64,000 nucleotides of DNA from Mycobacterium europaeum (lineage in GTDB: Bacteria; Actinomycetota; Actinomycetes; Mycobacteriales; Mycobacteriaceae), in contig NZ_LQOU01000051.1 of assembly GCF_002102155.1 (NCBI RefSeq), positions 124,001 to 188,000 of the forward strand. Direction: 5' to 3'. A program made the translations under genes and the position numbers. The number at the start of each line of letters is the position of its first letter. Position 1 is the stretch's first letter. Below the pieces are notes generated by a model that made no database searches, was not told the origin of the DNA, and saw only the letters and a list, made by a program, of their open reading frames with translations. Below are positions 39,678-48,444 of the stretch, in pieces.

Positions 39678-39824
39678 AAAGCCTCGCTTCGCGTAGAGCC
39701 CCTGGGGTCGCGGACACAAATACGGTAGATAGTTAGATATTTTTACGCAAACCTGCCGGCCGTCGCACCGCGTCGGTGCCGATCGTGGGCCCTGGACTGG
39801 CCAGCTCCCAGCCGGTGCGCACCC

Positions 39825-39855
39825 TATAATTGAGCGAGTTTATCTATATAAACTC
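39825..39855 (+). promoter_or_regulatory. TATAAT box followed by a perfect 20-bp inverted repeat
   Basis: A consensus TATAAT lies at 39825-39830, and GAGTTTAT-CTAT-ATAAACTC (8-bp arms) occupies 39836-39855, where transcription would start. This is 28 bp before the ATG of the truncated FadE at 39883. A repressor bound here would block the plus-strand operon 39883-42051. AT-rich DNA around 39725-39745 suggests a minus-strand promoter as well. Confidence 0.6.
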
Positions 39856-39882
39856 ATGCTGCGCCGGAGCCAAGGAGACGCG

Positions 39883-40425
39883 ATGGATGTGTCATTCACC
39901 GATGACGACCGGCCGTTTCGCCGCGAGGTGCGTCAGTGGCTGCATGCCGATGTCCTCAACACCAAACGCCCCCAGGACTTCCGGGACGCGCGAGCGTGGG
40001 ATATGGCGTGGCAGCGCACGCAGTTCGGCGACGGCTTCGGCGGTATCGCCTGGCCGTGCGAGTATGGCGGGCGGGTTCAACCATTGGTGCGCGAACTGAT
40101 CTGGTACGAGGAGTATGCCCGCGAGGGTGGGCCCGACATCGGCTGCGGGTTCGTGGGCATCAACCACGGCGGACCGACGTTGATCGCTCGGAGTAGCGAG
40201 GTGCAGAAGCGACGACATCTACCGAGAATCCTTGCCGGCGAGGAAGTGTGGTGCCAGGGATTCTCCGAGCCAGGCGCGGGATCCAACCTCGCAGCCATCA
40301 CCACAAGAGGCCGTGTCAACGGCGACGAGGTAGTGGTCAACGGCCAGAAGATCTGGATCAGCTTCGCCCACATGGCCGACTTTGAGGAACTGCTGCCCCG
40401 CAACGACCCACTGGAGGACTTGTGA
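39883..40425 (+). pseudogene. Truncated acyl-CoA dehydrogenase (FadE N-terminal half)
   Basis: The 180-residue product begins normally at ATG 39883 behind AGGAGA and has GIAWPCEYGGRVQP, QGFSEPGAGSNLAAITT and NGQKIWISFAHMADFEELLP. After NDPLEDL it stops, where a complete FadE would continue for about 200 residues (substrate-binding strands, C-terminal helices, TSEIQR region). The TGA overlaps the crotonase GTG (GTGA), so coupling to the next gene is preserved. An in-frame or near-frame internal deletion is the simplest explanation. It cannot be a working dehydrogenase alone. Confidence 0.8.
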
Positions 40426-41195
40426 GCAGCACCGAACTGGCAGCCGACATCGTCGACGGTGTCGGCGTGGTTTCACTGAACCGTCCACACCGCCACAATG
40501 CCGTCACCGACGCACTGTTCGAGGCGCTGAGTACCACCGTTCGCGGCTATCTCGACGACCCCGCGGTGGGCTGCCTGTTGCTGCGCGGCGAGGGTCCGTC
40601 GTTCTGTTCAGGTCGTGACACTGCCGAACTGGGCCACCGCGCGGGCGGCGAGGACGATTTCACCTTCGTGCGGGCTCATCAACGGCTGCGCCTGGACATG
40701 CTCGACGCCCCCAAACCCATTGTGGCCGCGGTCCAGGGCGCTGCGCTGGGCGGCGGTTTCGAAATGGCACTGGCGGCCGACATCCGCATCGTCGCCGACG
40801 ACGCGGTCTTCGGGCTGCCCGAAGTGGAGCTCGGACTGGTACCCGATACCGGTGGCACACAGATTCTGCCGGCGCTGGTCGGTCCCGCCCGCGCCAAGTA
40901 CCTCGTCCTCAGCGGTGCGCGGATCGACGCGGCCACCGCCTATGCCTGGGGCCTGGCCGAGGAACTGGTGCCCGTCGACATGCTGAGGGCCCGCGCGATG
41001 CAGCTGTGTCGGCTGCTGGCCACCCGACCGGCGTTGGCGATGTCGATGGGCAAGATGTTGGTGAATCAGTCCACCGCAGGCGGTATCCGCACCGGCATCG
41101 GCCAGGAGTTGCTCGCGCAGACGGCGCTGTTCGGCTCGGCCGACTTTCAACGGATCAAGCAACGCGCGACGGGTGCGCGACAGGAGGGCCACTGA
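40422..41195 (+). CDS. Enoyl-CoA hydratase/isomerase family (crotonase)
   Basis: The 257-residue crotonase has NRPHRHNAVTDAL, FCSGRDTAELG, VQGAALGGGFEMALAADIRI and FGLPEVELGLVPDTGGTQIL. The first catalytic glutamate is present (PEVELG), the second position is Asp (PDTGG), which is common in isomerases of the family. The GTG start overlaps the truncated FadE stop. Only one base separates it from the SDR that follows, so they work in one operon behind the 39836-39855 palindrome. Confidence 0.87.
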   Translation: MSSTELAADIVDGVGVVSLNRPHRHNAVTDALFEALSTTVRGYLDDPAVGCLLLRGEGPSFCSGRDTAELGHRAGGEDDFTFVRAHQRLRLDMLDAPKPIVAAVQGAALGGGFEMALAADIRIVADDAVFGLPEVELGLVPDTGGTQILPALVGPARAKYLVLSGARIDAATAYAWGLAEELVPVDMLRARAMQLCRLLATRPALAMSMGKMLVNQSTAGGIRTGIGQELLAQTALFGSADFQRIKQRATGARQEGH

Positions 41196-41196
41196 C

Positions 41197-42051
41197 ATGG
41201 CGCTGCCGGCTCCTCCCCCGCTGGGCACCGCAATGCTGCCACCGAATACGTATGCCGGGCAGGTCGTTGCTGTCACCGGCGGCGGCACCGGACTGGGCCG
41301 CGCGATGGCGGTCGAATTCGCCCGACTCGGTGCGGCTGTCGTGGTGGCCAGCCGCAAACCCGACCATCGCGAGATGGGGTGCCGGGCCGTCGAGCAGGTC
41401 GGCGGCACAGCCCTGGGTGTCGCGCTGGACGTGCGCGACGCTGACGCCGTCGCGGCGATGTTCGACACGGTCGAGCGCGATCTGGCACCCGTCGATGTGG
41501 TGATCAACAACGCCGCGGGTAACTTTCCCGTGCCCGCTGCCAAGATGAGTCCGGGCGCATGGCGCAGCGTCGTGGATATCGTGTTGACCGGAAGTTTCTT
41601 GTGCAGCCGGGAATTCGCCGCCCGGGCGATCACTCGGGGTGCTGCGGGCGCGGTGCTCAACATCGGTGCCACCTACTCGTGGACCGGCGGCCCGGGTACC
41701 GCCCATTCGGCGGCGGCCAAGGCCGGAGTCACCAACCTGACCCAGTCGCTGGCCGTCGAGTGGGCGCCACACGGTATCCGGGTGAACTGCCTGGCGCCGG
41801 GTAAGTTCCCCCACGATGACCTGCCCGAGGTGCTGCGGGCACGCTCGACCCCCGAGCAGGACGCCGCCCGGATCCCCGGCGGGCGCATCGGCCAACCGCA
41901 TGAACTCGGTTGGGCAGCAACGTATTTGTGCTCGCCCTACGCCGCATACCTCACGGGGCACACGCTGGTCTTAGATGGCGCGAACTGGTTGCGGCGCAGC
42001 CTGACCATGCCCGAATTCACCCCGATCGAACAGCAGCTGCCCGAGGGCTAG
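41197..42051 (+). CDS. Short-chain dehydrogenase, 2,4-dienoyl-CoA reductase-like
   Basis: The 284-residue SDR has TGGGTGLG, an arginine-rich site after beta-2 (VVASRKPDH) that favours NADP(H), NNAAGNFPVP, and HSAAAKAG where other SDRs have YxxxK. NNAAGNF together with the C-terminal LTGHTLVLDGANWLRRS are hallmarks of 2,4-dienoyl-CoA reductase type SDRs, which lack the usual Tyr at that position. ATG 41197 follows CAGGAGGG by 8 nt. The role would be to reduce a dienoyl-CoA formed during breakdown of an unsaturated or ring-derived acid. The specific reaction is inference. Confidence 0.86.
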   Translation: MALPAPPPLGTAMLPPNTYAGQVVAVTGGGTGLGRAMAVEFARLGAAVVVASRKPDHREMGCRAVEQVGGTALGVALDVRDADAVAAMFDTVERDLAPVDVVINNAAGNFPVPAAKMSPGAWRSVVDIVLTGSFLCSREFAARAITRGAAGAVLNIGATYSWTGGPGTAHSAAAKAGVTNLTQSLAVEWAPHGIRVNCLAPGKFPHDDLPEVLRARSTPEQDAARIPGGRIGQPHELGWAATYLCSPYAAYLTGHTLVLDGANWLRRSLTMPEFTPIEQQLPEG

Positions 42052-42064
42052 GCCGCCCGACGAC

Positions 42065-43681
42065 TCATCGGCCGAAGTGGGTCGCGCGCAGGTCGGCCTT
42101 GCGGACCTTGCCCAGTGAGGTGCGGGGCAGTGATTCCACGATCACGAGCCGTTCGGGGGTCTTCTGCTTGGCCAGACCCGAGGCGGCGAAGTGGCGCCGC
42201 ACTTCGTCGAGATCCAGGCATGCTCCGGGTTCGAGCACCACGACCGCGGCGACCACGTCGCCGTAGCGAGGGTCGGGGGCCGCCACCACCGCGGCTTCCC
42301 GCACTGACGGGTGGGCGTTGAGGATGTCCTCGACCTGGCCGGACGAAATCGTCTCCCCCGCCCGGATGATCACGTCTTTGATCCGATCGGTGATGCTCAG
42401 GCGGCCTTCGGCGTCGAGGTGACCGAGATCGCCGGTGCGAAACCAGCCGTCGGAGGTGAACGCAGCCGCGTTGAGCACCGGATCGTGGTAGCCGATGAAT
42501 TGGTCGGGGCCCCGCACCACGACTTCGCCGTCCTGGCCTGGCGGCACCGGTGTTCCGTTGGGACCCAGGATCCGCACCGAGGAGCCGCGCATCGGTGTGC
42601 CGTCGGTGCCCAGTCGTGTCTTGTCGGGATCCTCGGGGTGTCCACCGGTGACCGTCGGATGCTCGGTGAGCCCATAACAGCGGTAGGTGGTGATGCCGGC
42701 GGCGGCAGCGCGCCGTCCCTGCTCGTCGGTGACCGTCGCGGCGCCGACAAGGAACTCGCGCAGGCTCGCCAGTTTCTCCGCGGTGTCACCGAGATCCAGC
42801 AGGCCTTCCAGGTGAAAGGGCGTTCCCGCTGTCGAGGTCACCCGGTAGCGCGCCACGATGTCGGCGGCCTTAGCCGGATCCCAGCTGTCGACGAAGACCG
42901 CGTGGGAGCCCGACATCAGCGGCCGCAGCAGCGAGCCGACGCCGGCGATGTGGCCCGGCGGGAATGACACCAACTGAACGTCGCCGGGCCGGCCGGCGAT
43001 GAGGTCGGCCACGGTTGCCTGCTCGGCCAGCAGCGAATTATGGCTGTGCCGAACCCCTTTGGGTGCTGACGTTGTCCCCGAGGCGTAGAGCAACAGACAG
43101 ACGTCGTCGGCCGACGGCGACGGCTCGGCATAGCCGGCCGACCGCGCCGGCAGTGCCGACCAACCCAGATAGCCCTGGCCGGATTCGGCGCCGACGAGCA
43201 CGGTGTGCTGCAGGGTGGCGACGCGAGCGTAGTCATCGAGGCGGTCCAGATTCGACGTCGACCGGGACGTCGCCGCCATGATCAGGACCTTGGCGACGCT
43301 TTCGCCCAGGATGAAGCCGACCTCGTGCGGACCGTAGATGTGGATGATCGGGACCAGCACGGCCCCGCACAGCAATACCGCCTCGTAGGCGACTGCGCAC
43401 TCCAGGCGATTGGTCAGCTGGACCGCCACCACGTCGCCGCACGCTACGCCCAGCCGCTGCAGCCCCGCCGCCAGAGCCAGTGCCTGGCCGTGGATATCGG
43501 CGACACTGGACCTGGTCTCGGTTTGCCCGGTGACAAAAACCACCGGGCTCTCGCCATGCCGGGCTGCGCCATCGTGCAACGCATCGATACACGTGCGCGT
43601 CGAGTACCAGCCCTGGCGGTACCACTTGTCCCGTAACGGTGCGTAGTCGAACCCGGTCGATGGGGTGGTGTCGGTGACCAT
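42065..43681 (-). CDS. Acyl-CoA synthetase (AMP-forming)
   Basis: The 538-residue ANL ligase has LLYASGTTSAPKGVRHSHNS (Ser-Ala replaces the usual Gly-x in the P-loop), YRCYGLTEHPTVTGG, FRTGDLGHLDAEGRL, DVIIRAGETISSGQVED and the catalytic lysine in TSLGKVRKADL. The start at 43681 begins the family N-terminus; the frame open to 43879 runs through the next gene and is not used. It follows another ligase gene by 10 nt, a head-to-tail pair of distinct CoA ligases. The acid is unknown. Confidence 0.86.
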   Translation of the reverse strand: MVTDTTPSTGFDYAPLRDKWYRQGWYSTRTCIDALHDGAARHGESPVVFVTGQTETRSSVADIHGQALALAAGLQRLGVACGDVVAVQLTNRLECAVAYEAVLLCGAVLVPIIHIYGPHEVGFILGESVAKVLIMAATSRSTSNLDRLDDYARVATLQHTVLVGAESGQGYLGWSALPARSAGYAEPSPSADDVCLLLYASGTTSAPKGVRHSHNSLLAEQATVADLIAGRPGDVQLVSFPPGHIAGVGSLLRPLMSGSHAVFVDSWDPAKAADIVARYRVTSTAGTPFHLEGLLDLGDTAEKLASLREFLVGAATVTDEQGRRAAAAGITTYRCYGLTEHPTVTGGHPEDPDKTRLGTDGTPMRGSSVRILGPNGTPVPPGQDGEVVVRGPDQFIGYHDPVLNAAAFTSDGWFRTGDLGHLDAEGRLSITDRIKDVIIRAGETISSGQVEDILNAHPSVREAAVVAAPDPRYGDVVAAVVVLEPGACLDLDEVRRHFAASGLAKQKTPERLVIVESLPRTSLGKVRKADLRATHFGR

Positions 43682-43691
43682 GTGACCGGGC

Positions 43692-45236
43692 TTATCCGCA
43701 GCGACCGACAAGTCGTTGGGAGTACTTCTTGACCAGCTCGTGCTTGTAAAGCTTTCCGGTATCCGAACGAGGCAGCTGCGCCTCAAACGAGATCGACCGC
43801 GGACACTTGAAGTGCGCCAGGCGTTCACGAAGCCATGCCAGGAGTTCTTGTGCGAACTCGTCGGTGGCGTCGGTGGCATCGACGGTTTGCACGGCGGCTT
43901 TCACAGACTGACCCATCGACTCATCGGGGATGCCGAACACCGCGGCGTCGAGCACCCGCGGGTGGGTGATCAGCATGTCCTCGGCTTCCTGCGGATAGAT
44001 GTTCACACCGCCCGAGATGATCATGTGGTGGCGCCGGTCGGTCAGGTAGAGGTAGCCGTCATCATCGAGGTAGCCGACATCGCCGACGGTCACCCATCCG
44101 TGGACGTCGCGCGCTGCGACGGTCTTCGCCTCGTCATTGAGATAGGTGAACGGATGCCCGCCGCCCTCGTAGTAGATCTCACCGGTATAACCGGGCGGAA
44201 GTTCATTGCCGTTCTCGTCGAGGATGTGTGGGGCGCCGACCAGCGGCTTGCCCACCGACCCGGGGTAAGCCAACCAGTCTTGCGCCCGGATGAACGAGGC
44301 GCCGACAGCCTCCGAGGAGGCGTAGTACTCATCGACGATGGGCCCCCACCACTGGATCATCTGGTGCTTGATAGCGACCGGGCACGGCGCGGCGGCGTGG
44401 ACCACGCGCTGCAGGCTGGAGACGTCATACGAATTGCGCACGGAATCAGGGAGTCTGAGCATCCGGACGAACATCGTGGGAACGAACTGGCCGTGCGTGA
44501 TCTGATGACGCTGGATGGCGTCCAACGCCTGTTCGGCGTCGAACTTCTCCATCACCACAGTGGTGCCGCCCAGCGCCTGCACCGACATGGACCAGAATGA
44601 CGGGGCGGTGTGATACAGCGGCGCCGGACTCAAATACACCGACTGGTCATCGATGCCGACCGCGTTCAGCAATGGGGTCAAGATGTTGGGGGCCTCGACC
44701 GGAGGCAGGTGCGGCAGCTCGCGCCGGATTCCTTTGGGGCGTCCGGTGGTTCCCGAGGAGTACTGCAGCAGGTCGCCTTCCCGCTCATCGGCGATCGGGG
44801 TGTCGGGCTGGTCGGCGACACAGTCGGGATAGCGCAGCCAGCCCTCGAGTTGGTCGTCGGCCAGGATCCTCAGCTCCGGCAGACCGTTGCGGAGGTGTTG
44901 TGCCAGTTCGTCACACACCTGCCGCAGCGCTCGCGAGCCGATGACCGCGGCTGCGCCGCTGTCCTCGACGATGTAGGCGGCTTCCGCCGCGGTCAGATGG
45001 GTGTTGATCAGTGCGTAGTACAGACCGGCGCGCCGCGCCGCCCACATCACCGCGTGCACGTGCTCGTTGTTCTCCATGAGCACCGCAATGGTGTCGCCCT
45101 CGCGCAGGCCCGCCTGGCGAAAGTAATGAGCCAGCCGGTTGGCTCGCGCCTCGAGTTCCGCGAAGCTGAGCCGGATACCGGACGGGTGCAGAACTAATGC
45201 CGTCTTGTTGGATTCGATCCAGTCACGAATCTGCAT
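43692..45236 (-). CDS. Acyl-CoA synthetase (AMP-forming)
   Basis: The 514-residue ANL ligase has LQYSSGTTGRPKGIRREL, DEYYASSEAVGASFI (YASSE in place of YGxTE), VTVGDVGYLDDDGYLYLTDR, HMIISGGVNIYPQEAEDMLI and the catalytic lysine in SDTGKLYKHEL. The YASSE variant is common in FadD subgroups acting on cyclic or branched acids; that link is only suggestive. It lies 9 nt after an OB-fold protein gene and 10 nt before the second ligase, so the three form one operon. Confidence 0.87.
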   Translation of the reverse strand: MQIRDWIESNKTALVLHPSGIRLSFAELEARANRLAHYFRQAGLREGDTIAVLMENNEHVHAVMWAARRAGLYYALINTHLTAAEAAYIVEDSGAAAVIGSRALRQVCDELAQHLRNGLPELRILADDQLEGWLRYPDCVADQPDTPIADEREGDLLQYSSGTTGRPKGIRRELPHLPPVEAPNILTPLLNAVGIDDQSVYLSPAPLYHTAPSFWSMSVQALGGTTVVMEKFDAEQALDAIQRHQITHGQFVPTMFVRMLRLPDSVRNSYDVSSLQRVVHAAAPCPVAIKHQMIQWWGPIVDEYYASSEAVGASFIRAQDWLAYPGSVGKPLVGAPHILDENGNELPPGYTGEIYYEGGGHPFTYLNDEAKTVAARDVHGWVTVGDVGYLDDDGYLYLTDRRHHMIISGGVNIYPQEAEDMLITHPRVLDAAVFGIPDESMGQSVKAAVQTVDATDATDEFAQELLAWLRERLAHFKCPRSISFEAQLPRSDTGKLYKHELVKKYSQRLVGRCG

Positions 45237-45245
45237 GCGCTCAAC

Positions 45246-45743
45246 TCAGTGGTCGTTGCCGCGGTGACCGACCTTGGCTGGACGCACCGGTCGGAACAAC
45301 GGAATCCACACCCGGCTCTCGTCATCGCCGGTTCCCGTCGGCCAGTCTTCGAAGAACACCCCGACCTCAAGGCCGACGTGGACGTCCTGGACCGCGATGT
45401 CCACGACGTTGGTGATCAACCGGACATCGGGCTCGTCAGCAAGCTCGACGATCGCGACGACGTAAGGCGGCTCGAAGCCGGGAATCCAGGGCTGGCGGTT
45501 AATGGTGTAGGCGACCACCGTCGCGCGGCCGGAGACCTTCTCCGGGGCGACGTCGAAGCTTCGGCAGCGCCAACAGACCGGTCCGGGCGGGTGGTAGAAG
45601 TGTCCGCAGCCGTGGCAGCGGAAGATCCGCAACTCGCCGTCGCGCCCGCCGGTCCAAAACGGGGTCGATTCGGCCGTTGGAGTTGGGGCCAAACGCAACT
45701 GGGGGCGCCGATACCCCGAGCCGACGGTCGCGGTATCAGTCAC
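45246..45743 (-). CDS. Zinc-ribbon/OB-fold protein (DUF35 type)
   Basis: The 165-residue protein has a rubredoxin-like zinc ribbon with C-x2-C pairs (FRCHGCGHFYHP and VCWRCRS) followed by an OB-fold domain with GRATVVAYTINRQPW and PPYVVAIVELADEPD. DUF35 proteins are partners of thiolases or HMG-CoA-synthase-like enzymes and are needed for CoA-intermediate transfer. No intact thiolase lies nearby, although a condensing-enzyme stump does (39540-39677). It may have lost its partner or serve one encoded elsewhere. It precedes the ligase pair in the same direction. Confidence 0.85.
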   Translation of the reverse strand: MTDTATVGSGYRRPQLRLAPTPTAESTPFWTGGRDGELRIFRCHGCGHFYHPPGPVCWRCRSFDVAPEKVSGRATVVAYTINRQPWIPGFEPPYVVAIVELADEPDVRLITNVVDIAVQDVHVGLEVGVFFEDWPTGTGDDESRVWIPLFRPVRPAKVGHRGNDH

Positions 45744-45824
45744 GGTGACTCCGCGTGGTGATTCTGTGGTCGGACATGATCTGTGGGCCTCCGGTTGATC
45801 GATCGGTGTCGTGAAGGTGCGGTG

Positions 45825-45944
45825 TCACACCGTGGTGAAGTAGACGACGATTCCCAGCAGGACGATGCCGAGCAGGCAGCCGCCGACGAGACAGATCGTC
45901 TCTGTGCGCAATTCACGTCGCGACGACGGGGGCAGAAAGGTCAT
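45825..45944 (-). CDS. Small single-pass membrane protein, 39 aa
   Basis: A short frame starts at ATG 45944 behind GAGGA and reads PPSSRRELRTETI, followed by the hydrophobic stretch CLVGGCLLGIVLLGIVVYF (one transmembrane helix) and TTV. The positive charges before the helix predict a cytoplasmic N-terminus. It follows the AveC-like gene by 30 nt in the same direction. Such a position suggests a partner or stabiliser of the membrane protein. Evidence is the ribosome site, the helix and the context only. Confidence 0.55.
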   Translation of the reverse strand: MTFLPPSSRRELRTETICLVGGCLLGIVLLGIVVYFTTV

Positions 45945-45974
45945 GGTTCCTCGTTTCGCAGCATCGGACGGTGG

Positions 45975-46904
45975 TCAGGGAACAAAGATGCTGTCGTTGC
46001 CGGTGATGATCCGCATCAGCACCAGCGGTGCGACGAGCATGACGAAGAAGCTGACCTGGAACACGACGAACCAGGACGCGAAACGGGCAAGCTCGAACTT
46101 CCAGCGCGGGATGGTGACCTCGTAGTTGAGCAGGTCGTCGTATTCCTGCTGCTTACTGCGGCGCTGAGCAGCCGGCGCCAACGTCGCCGTAGCAGTCTGG
46201 GCGGAGTTGACCGCCGCGTGACCCGTGCCGGTCTGCGCCGGTGTGGGTTTGGGCCGGGTGGCACCCTCGAGGCGAAAGAAGCGCTCGAAGTGATTGAGCC
46301 CGCGCACTGGTGGCTTGCCGGCCCAGTAGGCGATCAGATTGGGCCAGAAGCACATCAGGCCGATGGTCCACAGCAGCGTGATCTGCCCCCCGTTGGCGAA
46401 TCGGAGCACCGGCCCCATCCCGGGGTCGTAGGTCCACCATCCCATTGCTGCGGCGATGCCTTCCACGAAGAAGTCCCACGCATAGTTGACCGGGATCGCA
46501 AGCACGAGAATCGCTTTGAGCATGCTCCAGTCGAACTTTTTGGCCAGCAACTGGCCCAGCCACAGCACCACCAACGCGTGCACGGTCCAATACACCGCGT
46601 AGGCGAACGGCATGAACAGCGGATCGTGGGGGGTTTTCAGCGGAAGCCAGTCCAGCAGGTGGTGCGTCCGGAACGTGGGGCTGTACACAAGTTCCTGACC
46701 CCAGTCGCCGATCGTCTCCATCCAGTACACCAGCATGCTGTTGATCAGGAACAGAAATCCCCAGGTGAGCCGGCGCCGGCGGACGGAGTCAACCACTGCC
46801 AGGACAATGATCAGACCGCCGACGATAGGCATCCCCCAGTTGAAGAACCACGTGCCCGCCGGGGCGACGAGCGCTGGCGGCGTTGGAGTTTCGGCTAAGG
46901 CCAC
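45975..46904 (-). CDS. AveC-like (spirocyclase family) multi-pass membrane protein
   Basis: The 309-residue protein has six or seven hydrophobic segments (for example WGMPIVGGLIIVLAVVDSV, WGFLFLINSMLVYWMET, WTVHALVVLWLGQLLA, ILVLAIPVNYAWDFFVEGIA, ITLLWTIGLMCFWPNLIAYW, FVVFQVSFFVMLVAPLVLMR) and a polar loop near residues 210-250. The pattern and the WMETIGDW/YDPGMG motifs match the AveC family, best known from a bifunctional spirocyclase/dehydratase of avermectin biosynthesis; mycobacterial relatives often lie in terpenoid or sterol gene clusters. Function here is unknown. An inverted repeat at 46941-46961 lies in its promoter. Confidence 0.78.
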   Translation of the reverse strand: MALAETPTPPALVAPAGTWFFNWGMPIVGGLIIVLAVVDSVRRRRLTWGFLFLINSMLVYWMETIGDWGQELVYSPTFRTHHLLDWLPLKTPHDPLFMPFAYAVYWTVHALVVLWLGQLLAKKFDWSMLKAILVLAIPVNYAWDFFVEGIAAAMGWWTYDPGMGPVLRFANGGQITLLWTIGLMCFWPNLIAYWAGKPPVRGLNHFERFFRLEGATRPKPTPAQTGTGHAAVNSAQTATATLAPAAQRRSKQQEYDDLLNYEVTIPRWKFELARFASWFVVFQVSFFVMLVAPLVLMRIITGNDSIFVP

Positions 46905-46940
46905 ACAAACTCCCGCCTTCGGTCCATCACGGTCGAGATA

Positions 46941-46961
46941 GATAACTTAGTTGACGTTATC
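46941..46961 (-). promoter_or_regulatory. 21-bp inverted repeat upstream of the AveC-like gene
   Basis: GATAAC (46941-46946) and GTTATC (46956-46961) form perfect 6-bp arms around a 9-nt spacer, 37 bp before the start at 46904. The gap from 46962 to 47148 otherwise holds only a 22-codon ATG frame (46986-47054, minus) with a hydrophobic reading, not supported as a gene. Confidence 0.4.
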
Positions 46962-47148
46962 AGCAGCATCCCCGGTGGGGAAGCGTCACACTGTCGTATC
47001 GACTAGCACGTGCGTGCCCCAGCCCACACCGATCACGCCCACCAGTACCGTCATCGAATATCGTCCGTAGCGTCGAAAGGCAAAAGCACATTGGTTCTTG
47101 CGGGCCGGCGACTGTGGCGCCGCCAGCCCGACATCGGCCGAACCCCGG

Positions 47149-48345
47149 CTAGGCCGAGAGAACCACCTCTCGGACCGGCACCCGGGGGAAGTTGAGCATC
47201 CGGCGGGCATTCTCCTCGACGATCAGTGCACATTCGTCGTCGGGAACCTCGGCGAGTACCTCGGCGGCACGCTTGCGCGAGTTCGGCCAGGTGGAGTCCG
47301 AATGCGGGAAGTCGATCTCCAGGGTGATGCGGTCGACGCCGATCGCGTGCCGGTTCTTCAACCCGTGCTCATCATCGATGAAGCAGCCCCAGAAGTGCTT
47401 GCGGAACAGGTCCGAAGGGCGGGTGTCGAAGTCGATCGGCTGGTAGTAGCGGTGGCGCTCCCACACGTAGTCCGTGCGCTCGAGGATGTAGGGCACCCAG
47501 CCGATGCCACCTTCGGCGAGCGAGAACTGCAGGTCCGGGAACTGCTGCAGCTTGCCGGAGAACAGCAGGTCGACGGTCGTCCACATCAGGTTGGTGGCGA
47601 ACAGCGTGATGGCGACGGCGAACGGCGCGTCGGGCATCTGCATCTGGCCCGCTATCGGTTTCATCGAGGAGAACGAGAAGCCGGGGACATAGGACCCGGA
47701 GCCGAAGTGCAGCGACACCGGCATCTTCGCATCGGAGCACACGCGCCACAGGTCGTCCCAGTGGTCGGAGTGGAACGACGGCAGGCCCAGCGGCACCGGA
47801 CTGTCGGGGAAGGACACCGTGCGTGCGCCCTTGGCGGCCACCCGCTGCGCCTCGGCGACCGAGGCGGCGGCATCCCATACCGGCAGGATCGCGAGCGGGA
47901 TGTAGCGCTCGGGTGCCGTCGCACACCATTCGTCGATATAGAAGTCGTTCCAGGCCTGAACGCAGAGCAACGCCAACTCCTTGTCCTGCCCACGGAAGAA
48001 GGTGCCCCCGCCGAAGCCGGGGAACGACGGGAAGCACAGCGCGGCCTGCACGCCGTCGAGATCCATGTCGGCGATCCGCGCGACGGGGTCGTAGCAGCCC
48101 GGGATCATGTCCTCGTAGCGGACCGGATCGATGCCCCACTCCTCCCGCGGCTTGCCGGCCACGGCATTGAGCCCGATGGTCGGGAAGACCTGACCGTCGT
48201 AGGACCACAGGTGCTGGCCGTTTTGCTCGATGATCCGCGGGCCGGCCTCGCGGAACTTCTGCGGCAACCGGTCCTGCCACACCCGGGGATGTTCGACGAG
48301 GTGGTCGTCGACCGAAACGATCTGGTGATTGTCCTGTAGCGGCAT
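47149..48345 (-). CDS. Amidohydrolase family protein (amidohydrolase_2)
   Basis: The 398-residue protein has the TIM-barrel metallohydrolase pattern: VSVDDHLVEHPRVWQ at the N-terminus (metal Asp-x-His), LHFGSGSY, LAEGGIGWVPYILER, and a C-terminal LEIDFPHSDSTWPNS with D-x-PH. Relatives include ACMSD-type decarboxylases, hydratases and ring-opening hydrolases. ATG 48345 follows GGAGG by 5 nt; the frame open to 48369 adds 8 residues. It is divergent from a small conserved protein and is probably a non-oxidative decarboxylase or hydrolase of an aromatic or alicyclic acid; the reaction is unknown. Confidence 0.84.
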   Translation of the reverse strand: MPLQDNHQIVSVDDHLVEHPRVWQDRLPQKFREAGPRIIEQNGQHLWSYDGQVFPTIGLNAVAGKPREEWGIDPVRYEDMIPGCYDPVARIADMDLDGVQAALCFPSFPGFGGGTFFRGQDKELALLCVQAWNDFYIDEWCATAPERYIPLAILPVWDAAASVAEAQRVAAKGARTVSFPDSPVPLGLPSFHSDHWDDLWRVCSDAKMPVSLHFGSGSYVPGFSFSSMKPIAGQMQMPDAPFAVAITLFATNLMWTTVDLLFSGKLQQFPDLQFSLAEGGIGWVPYILERTDYVWERHRYYQPIDFDTRPSDLFRKHFWGCFIDDEHGLKNRHAIGVDRITLEIDFPHSDSTWPNSRKRAAEVLAEVPDDECALIVEENARRMLNFPRVPVREVVLSA

Positions 48346-48444
48346 CGGTGCCTCCGAATTCTGACGCACCGTCTTGATTTCTGACGGTTCATCTCACACC
48401 GTATATGATGCAAACCACACCCGTAAAGAGCTGAGAGGCAGAAC

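Noticed and set aside
46986..47054. 22-codon hydrophobic frame near the amidohydrolase gene
   Set aside because: It has a transmembrane-like reading but no convincing ribosome site or neighbour logic.
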